This document shows, piece after piece, positions 15,717 to 19,903 of a stretch of DNA of 19,903 bases. The notes beneath the pieces are model-generated. The model ran no database searches. It was not told the origin of the DNA and was given only the letters and a program-made list of their open reading frames with translations. Position 1 is the first letter of the stretch, and each line of letters begins with the position of its first letter. A program made the position numbers and the translations under genes. Source of the stretch: Bacteroidota bacterium (lineage in GTDB: Bacteria; Bacteroidota; Ignavibacteria; Ignavibacteriales; Ignavibacteriaceae); NCBI GenBank assembly GCA_023453665.1, contig JAEXTA010000110.1, positions 1-19,903 on the forward strand. Reading direction: 5' to 3'.

Positions 15717-15740
15717 CGCAAAGACGCTAAGTCGCAAAGA
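15717..15740. repeat. Three 8-bp tandem units in a convergent gap
   Basis: CGCAAAGA, CGCTAAGT and CGCAAAGA follow one another at 15717-15740, filling most of the 36 bases between the DUF454 stop and the amidase stop. I recall similar CGCAAAGA runs from spacers in many unrelated bacterial genomes. Confidence 0.55.
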
Positions 15741-15745
15741 ATAGA

Positions 15746-16507
15746 TTATATTAATCTAATATCTTCAAGAAACGGAAACTTGGTTCTTACCTCTTTTACT
15801 TTTTCTAAACTTAGTTCTGCAATAAAAATTCCTTCTTCATTTTCAACCGAGATTATTTCATTTCCCATTGGATCAAATACACTTGAATAACCGTTGTAGT
15901 GAAGTTTTGGATCGTCGCCAACTCTGTTAACTCCGGCAACATAACATTGATTTTCAATTGCTCTCGCTTTAAGTAATGTCCGCCAGTGTTCTATCCTTGT
16001 TACAGGCCAGTTTGCAATGTTTACTATCAATTCAGCCCGGGCTTTTCCGTATTGCCTGTAAAGTTCGGGGAATCGGAGATCATAACAGACCGACAATCCT
16101 GTTAAAAAGTCCTGAACCTTTGTAGTGACTGTTGATGCTCCCTTTTCATAATGCAGGTTCTCATCAGAGTATGAGAATGGATGAATTTTTCTGTAATATT
16201 TTTTTAATTCTCCGCTGCTTGTAATATGCAGAAGTGTGTTGAAGTATTTTCCGTTATCGTGTTCAATAATTCCGGCAAGTATATCGCAGTTATTTTTTAT
16301 CGCAAGTTCAGAAAAGTATTTGAAGCTATCCCCTTCCCTTTCTTCGCACATCTCTTTGCTGTTCATTGTGAATCCGGTTAAGGTCATTTCAGGGAGTACA
16401 AGCACATCAAACACCGATGTTTTTTTATTCAACAATAAATTTATTTTTTCCTGTGATGAGGATTTGTCTTCCCATACCGGTGAATATTGAAGTAATCCGA
16501 TTTTCAT
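15746..16507 (-). CDS. Nitrilase-superfamily amidase, omega-amidase (YafV) type
   Basis: The 253-residue cytoplasmic carbon-nitrogen hydrolase has the catalytic triad E40 (LPEMTLTGF), K107 (YYRKIHPF) and C141 (SVCYDLRFPELY). NIANWP at about residues 164-169 and KARAIENQCYVAGVNRVG at about 179-196 are further family signatures. The CYDLRFPE and IHPFSY context matches the omega-amidase/2-oxoglutaramate amidase group (E. coli YafV, mammalian Nit2), which hydrolyses omega-amides of 2-oxo acids formed by transamination of Gln, Asn or methionine-salvage partners. That substrate is an inference. The start is supported by AAAAGGA a few bases upstream on the minus strand. The C-terminus reaches the convergent repeat. 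Confidence 0.85.
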   Translation of the reverse strand: MKIGLLQYSPVWEDKSSSQEKINLLLNKKTSVFDVLVLPEMTLTGFTMNSKEMCEEREGDSFKYFSELAIKNNCDILAGIIEHDNGKYFNTLLHITSSGELKKYYRKIHPFSYSDENLHYEKGASTVTTKVQDFLTGLSVCYDLRFPELYRQYGKARAELIVNIANWPVTRIEHWRTLLKARAIENQCYVAGVNRVGDDPKLHYNGYSSVFDPMGNEIISVENEEGIFIAELSLEKVKEVRTKFPFLEDIRLI

Positions 16508-16652
16508 AAAATTCCTTTTGCTTGTTTTTGCAATATTTTCAATTTATTAGATTCAATTAACCACAAAGTTCAAAAAGCAAATTTCAATAGTATTGTATTC
16601 ACAAAGCACAAAAAACAACTTTATATTTTCTTCACCCGATAAACTCAGCCTT

Positions 16653-16675
16653 AGTTTAAGCCTCCGCCTTAAACT
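16653..16675. repeat. Inverted repeat with 7-base loop
   Basis: AGTTTAAG (16653-16660) and CTTAAACT (16668-16675) are perfect complements around CCTCCGC. No T-tract follows on the plus strand. It may be an operator, part of a dispersed repeat, or an RNA hairpin in an asd leader. Confidence 0.4.
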
Positions 16676-16683
16676 CCATCTTT

Positions 16684-16712
16684 CTCTTATTCTTCATCTT
16701 ACTCTTATTCTT
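16684..16712. repeat. Pyrimidine-rich direct repeat
   Basis: CTCTTATTCTT occurs at 16684-16694 and again at 16702-16712, 18 bases apart, within a longer run of TCTTA/ACTCTT words up to about 16720. The opposite strand reads as AAGAGTAAGAATAAG-like words. Confidence 0.5.
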
Positions 16713-16782
16713 ACTCTTTACCATGAAATTTCGTACTTTCACATCCGAAATTAAATCACTTTTAAATTAGAAAACAGGAAAG

Positions 16783-17829
16783 ATGGGAACAAATAAAAAA
16801 ATTCCGGTTGGCGTTTTAGGCGCAACAGGAAGTGTCGGTCAAAAGTTTATTGAATTATTATCTGATCACCCATGGTTTGAAGTTGCCGAAGTTGCGGCAT
16901 CAGAAAAATCAGCAGGTAAAAAATATAAAGAAGCCGTCAACTGGTTTTTATCATCATCTATTCCTGATCAAGTTTCAGACCTGGTAGTAAAAGCATGTGA
17001 ACCAAATCTGAAAAGTAAGTTAGTTTTTTCGGGACTTGATTCTTCCGTAGCCGGTGAAGTTGAAACAGCTTTTGCAAAAGCAGGTTATATAGTTGTTTCA
17101 AACTCCAAAAATCATCGTATGGATGCGGATGTTCCTCTGCTCGTTCCAGAAGTTAATGGCGATCATCTTGAGTTAATAAAAATTCAAAAGCACAAAGGCG
17201 GATGCATTGTAACTAATCCGAACTGTTCTGTAATCGGATTAGTTATTGCCCTCAAACCACTGCTGGATAATTTTGGATTGGAGGCAGTAAATGTTGTAAC
17301 AATGCAGGCATTATCAGGTGCAGGTTATCCCGGGGTTGCAAGTCTTGATTGTATTGATAATGTAATTCCATTTATCGGTGGTGAAGAGCCCAAAGTCGAA
17401 GCCGAGCCAAAGAAAATTTTTGGTGCAGTTAATTCAACTTCAGTAAAAGAGTTGGATTTAAGAATAAGTGCACAGTGCAATCGCGTGCAGGTGATTGACG
17501 GACATACTGAGTGTGTACAGGTTAAATTATCTAAACCTGCTTCTGAAATAGACATCATTCAGGTATGGAAAAGCTTTAAAGCTGAACCTCAGACTCTAAG
17601 TTTACCTCTCGCACCAGTTAATCCGATTTATTATTTTGAAAATGAAAAATATCCTCAGCCGCGTATTCACAGGAACCTTGATAAAGGCATGGCAGTATCG
17701 ATAGGAAGATTAAGAAAAGACACTTTGTTTGACTACAAGTTTGTGATTCTTTCGCACAACACTGTAAGAGGTGCCGCAGGCGGTGCAATTCTTTGTGCTG
17801 AACTAATGAAAGCAAAAGGCTATTTGTAA
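16783..17829 (+). CDS. asd: Aspartate-semialdehyde dehydrogenase, archaeal/fungal-type
   Basis: Asd reduces aspartyl phosphate to aspartate semialdehyde with NADPH (EC 1.2.1.11), the branch point to lysine/diaminopimelate, threonine and methionine. The 348-residue protein has the Rossmann motif GVLGATGSVGQ (10-20), the active-site TNPNCSVIG with nucleophile C148, SGAGYPGVASLD (178-189) and catalytic His H241 in VIDGHTE. The overall pattern, including SGLDSSVAGEVE, NPNCSVIGL and the C-terminal HNTVRGAAGGAILCAEL, points to the archaeal/fungal form rather than the classical E. coli-like one. AGGAAAG just before the ATG is a good ribosome binding site. It is apparently monocistronic. Confidence 0.94.
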   Translation: MGTNKKIPVGVLGATGSVGQKFIELLSDHPWFEVAEVAASEKSAGKKYKEAVNWFLSSSIPDQVSDLVVKACEPNLKSKLVFSGLDSSVAGEVETAFAKAGYIVVSNSKNHRMDADVPLLVPEVNGDHLELIKIQKHKGGCIVTNPNCSVIGLVIALKPLLDNFGLEAVNVVTMQALSGAGYPGVASLDCIDNVIPFIGGEEPKVEAEPKKIFGAVNSTSVKELDLRISAQCNRVQVIDGHTECVQVKLSKPASEIDIIQVWKSFKAEPQTLSLPLAPVNPIYYFENEKYPQPRIHRNLDKGMAVSIGRLRKDTLFDYKFVILSHNTVRGAAGGAILCAELMKAKGYL

Positions 17830-17889
17830 TTTTAGTTTTATTTAAGAACTTTTTCCTCATCTAAATTGTTCACTGAATTACTGGATTAC

Positions 17890-17920
17890 TTTCTTAACTA
17901 GATCCCAATTAGTATTTTTA
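17890..17920 (+). promoter_or_regulatory. Weak promoter candidate for the kinase-regulator pair
   Basis: TTTC (17890-17893), 19 bases, then TATTTTTA (17913-17920) is one mismatch away from the consensus in each box, with the same spacing as the two exact matches elsewhere. The kinase ATG is 31 bases downstream, after an AAAGGA. Confidence 0.25.
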
Positions 17921-17951
17921 CAATCAACTTATAAAGGATTTTCCGTCACTG

Positions 17952-19385
17952 ATGAATAATAACCTGTACAACTTTGAGTTCGAGTTATTTGATAGTTTTA
18001 TTGATTATTTTTTTGTTATTTCAGAAAAAGGTGAAATACTAAAAACCAATCAATCAGCAACAATAAAGTTTGATTTAAAAAACCCAGACAATAAAAACTT
18101 CAATGACCTTTTGGAAGATGCGTATAAGGATAAAACAATTAATTCTTTCCGGAAATGTTTTGAATTAGGTCAAAGCGAAAGAATAACTTCAAAGTTTAAG
18201 AATGGTTCATCAATATATGATGTTGAACTTCTCTTCATTCCTCCTTTGAATTCAAGCTCCAAACGTGATTATATTTTCCTGACCGCACATGATCTGACTG
18301 AAGAATGGAAAAAAGAAGAGGACCTTTTAAGATTTTATTATGTTTCCGAAAACACGGTAAATCCATTACAGATCACAGATCTTGAAGGAAGAATGATTTA
18401 TGTTAATCCCTCATTCTGCCAGGTCAGCGGTTTTACAAAAGAAGAATTACTTGGACAAAAGCCAAGTATATTTGGCAGCGGAAAAAATTCCAAACGATAC
18501 TGGTCAAAAATGTGGCAAACCATAACAGATGGAAAAGTATGGGTTGGTGAAGTAGAAAATAAAAAGAAAAGCGGTGAAGCATTTTATACACAGTTATTAA
18601 TCTCTCCTATCATTGATCGCGAAGGAAAAGTAACAGGATTTTTTGGCGTTCATCGTGATCTTAGTGAAAAGAAAGTTCTTGAAAAACAATTAATTCATAC
18701 TCAGAAAATGGAAAGTATAGGCACCCTTGCTGCAGGAATTGCACACGAGGTCGGTAATCCGCTTGCATCAATTTCTGCGCTTGTACAGGTTGCGCAGCGC
18801 TCCACACAGGACCCATTTATAAATGAAAAACTTGGATTGGTAAAAAGTCAGATCACGAGGATTTCAAAAATCATTCGTGACCTTGTTGATTTTTCAAGAC
18901 CATCCAATTACGAATTACGATTGACTGATATAAATCAGAATATCATTGAAGCAGTTGAAATAACAAAAGTCGGGACCAAAGCAAAAGATATAGAATTTAA
19001 ACTCGAACTGGATGAGAAGATACCGTTACTGCCTCTGATTGCTGATCAGATTCAACAGGTTTTTGTTAACATTCTTCTTAACGCTGTTGATGCGATCGCT
19101 GAAGTTGATGAAGTACGTAAACACAGAATTGTTGCTAAGTCCGATATTAATCCTTCTGAAGATTCTGTAATAATAACATTCTCTGATTCCGGTAAAGGAA
19201 TAAATGAAGAAAATTATGTGAAAGTTTTTGAACCTTTTTTCACAACAAAAAAAGAAGGCAAAGGTACCGGACTGGGACTCTGGGTCAGTTACGGAATCGT
19301 TAAAAGTTTCCAGGGAGATATAAAAGTTAAAAGCGCATTGAACAAAGGCACTACTTTTATTATTACATTACCAATACATCCATAA
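17952..19385 (+). CDS. Cytoplasmic PAS-PAS sensor histidine kinase, NtrB-like
   Basis: The 477-residue protein has no signal peptide or membrane helix. An N-terminal PAS-like domain (about 8-115) is followed by a second PAS plus PAC (about 125-238, with GRMIYVNPSFCQVSGFTKEELLGQ compressed around 147-169 and FFGVHRDLSE at 230-239). The H-box is GTLAAGIAHEVGNPL, with phospho-acceptor H265. The ATPase domain has N377 in NILLNAVDA, DSGKGI (412-417), FEPFFTT (426-432) and GKGTGLGL (437-444). This layout is typical of NtrB/ZraS-type kinases that pair with sigma-54 activators, and the next gene is exactly that. The input signal is not deducible. The second PAS could bind heme, flavin or a small ligand, but no diagnostic Cys or His is evident. 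Confidence 0.93.
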   Translation: MNNNLYNFEFELFDSFIDYFFVISEKGEILKTNQSATIKFDLKNPDNKNFNDLLEDAYKDKTINSFRKCFELGQSERITSKFKNGSSIYDVELLFIPPLNSSSKRDYIFLTAHDLTEEWKKEEDLLRFYYVSENTVNPLQITDLEGRMIYVNPSFCQVSGFTKEELLGQKPSIFGSGKNSKRYWSKMWQTITDGKVWVGEVENKKKSGEAFYTQLLISPIIDREGKVTGFFGVHRDLSEKKVLEKQLIHTQKMESIGTLAAGIAHEVGNPLASISALVQVAQRSTQDPFINEKLGLVKSQITRISKIIRDLVDFSRPSNYELRLTDINQNIIEAVEITKVGTKAKDIEFKLELDEKIPLLPLIADQIQQVFVNILLNAVDAIAEVDEVRKHRIVAKSDINPSEDSVIITFSDSGKGINEENYVKVFEPFFTTKKEGKGTGLGLWVSYGIVKSFQGDIKVKSALNKGTTFIITLPIHP

Positions 19386-19395
19386 AGGGAAAATA

Positions 19396-19903
19396 ATGGC
19401 GGAAAGAATTTTAGTTGTTGATGATGAAGATATTATACGTGAATCACTTTCATTCATACTTAAGAAAGAAGGATATTACGTTCAGGAAGCAGAGAACGGA
19501 AGAGTAGCTTACGATAAAATTCTCGAAGAATCTTTTGATCTTGTTATCACTGATCTTGAAATGCCGGAAATGAAAGGGCTTGAGCTTTTACAGGAAATTA
19601 AAAAACTGAACATTCAAACCTCCATCATAATAATAACAGCATTCGGTTCACTTGACACTGCTATTTCAGCATTAAGAAACGGCGCAAGCGATTATATACT
19701 TAAACCTGTCGAGTTCGATGAGCTGCTGATAAAAGTTAAAAGACTCTTTGAAGTAAAAGACCTTGTCCTTGAAAACCGGATACTAAAAAAAGAAATACAA
19801 CGTAACTTTGATTTTGAAAATATTGTCGGTAAAAGTACAGCTATTCAAAAAATTTATGATATGATTCATACTGTTGCAGAGACCGATTCAACTGTATTGA
19901 TCA
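19396..19903 (+). CDS. NtrC-family sigma-54-dependent response regulator (N-terminal part, runs off window)
   Basis: The frame is open from ATG 19396 to the window end (169 residues). Residues 1-120 are a receiver domain with acidic D10 and E11 in VVDDEDI, phospho-acceptor D53 in ITDLEMPEMKG, T81 in IIITAFGS and K103 in YILKPVEF. A linker helix follows, then FENIVGKSTAIQKIYDMI at about 139-156, the usual beginning of a sigma-54 AAA+ domain. The window ends at TVLI, just before the expected Walker A loop. AAAGGGA overlaps the kinase stop and lies five bases before the ATG; the 10-bp gap shows a two-gene operon. It is probably phosphorylated by the upstream kinase. Target genes are unknown. Confidence 0.92.
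   Translation, partial: MAERILVVDDEDIIRESLSFILKKEGYYVQEAENGRVAYDKILEESFDLVITDLEMPEMKGLELLQEIKKLNIQTSIIIITAFGSLDTAISALRNGASDYILKPVEFDELLIKVKRLFEVKDLVLENRILKKEIQRNFDFENIVGKSTAIQKIYDMIHTVAETDSTVLI

Larger units (their letters stand above)
16508..16782. other. Divergent spacer with repeats, longest gap in the window
   Basis: These 275 bases lie between the divergent amidase and asd genes and hold no convincing ORF. From left to right they contain AT-rich DNA, a degenerate element with CCACAAAGTTC (16561-16571) and TTCACAAAGCAC (about 16599-16610), a hairpin at 16653-16675 and a pyrimidine-rich repeat at 16684-16712. Promoters for both flanking genes must lie here, but I see no full match to the TTTG/TAnnTTTG pattern. 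Confidence 0.6.

Noticed and set aside
15717..15740. Tandem CGCAAAGA units as a CRISPR fragment
   Set aside because: The units are 8 bp with no spacers and there are no cas genes.
1..19903. A new defence, mobile or secondary-metabolite system
   Set aside because: I looked on both strands for transposases, integrases, toxin-antitoxin pairs, nucleases and phage genes and saw none. The content is core metabolism, envelope proteins and regulation.

Overview
The window is AT-rich bacterial DNA with tightly packed genes and small spacers. The protein set suggests the Ignavibacteria/Chlorobi branch of the Bacteroidota (FCB) group: lipoproteins and FadL/PorV-like outer-membrane proteins, a menaquinone pathway, an NtrB/NtrC-type pair, and promoter-like boxes of the form TTTG-N19-TAnnTTTG known from Bacteroidota. 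This placement is an inference from protein style, since no rRNA or tRNA is present.

Layout. Bases 1-513 hold the 3' end of an outer-membrane beta-barrel gene. Bases 670-3745 form a compact three-gene unit: two low-complexity lipoproteins followed by a FadL-like outer-membrane protein, closed by a clear Rho-independent terminator. rsgA (30S assembly GTPase, 3819-4775) follows and appears to start at a non-canonical ATC codon. Bases 4863-13296 carry menF-menD-menH-menB-menA-menC-menE, mostly overlapping or nearly touching. Next come a Tat-exported flavin amine oxidase (13377-14741), a hotdog thioesterase on the minus strand that is a good candidate for MenI (14784-15179), a divergent DUF454/YbaN membrane protein (15302-15709), a minus-strand nitrilase-superfamily amidase (15746-16507), aspartate-semialdehyde dehydrogenase (16783-17829), a soluble two-PAS histidine kinase (17952-19385) and the start of its NtrC-type response regulator (19396 to the window end).

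How the genes work together. MenF, MenD, MenH, MenC, MenE and MenB convert chorismate to 1,4-dihydroxy-2-naphthoyl-CoA. The hotdog thioesterase plausibly releases the free acid, and MenA prenylates it to demethylmenaquinone. Only the final methyltransferase (MenG/UbiE) is missing, so the window encodes nearly the whole classical menaquinone route.

I found no CRISPR array, insertion sequence, prophage or defence system. The most notable signals are the ATC start of rsgA with an ideal Shine-Dalgarno, a possible promoter built into the terminator just upstream of it, the pair of aromatic-rich lipoproteins, the orphan menI candidate, and several short repeat or palindrome elements confined to intergenic spacers.
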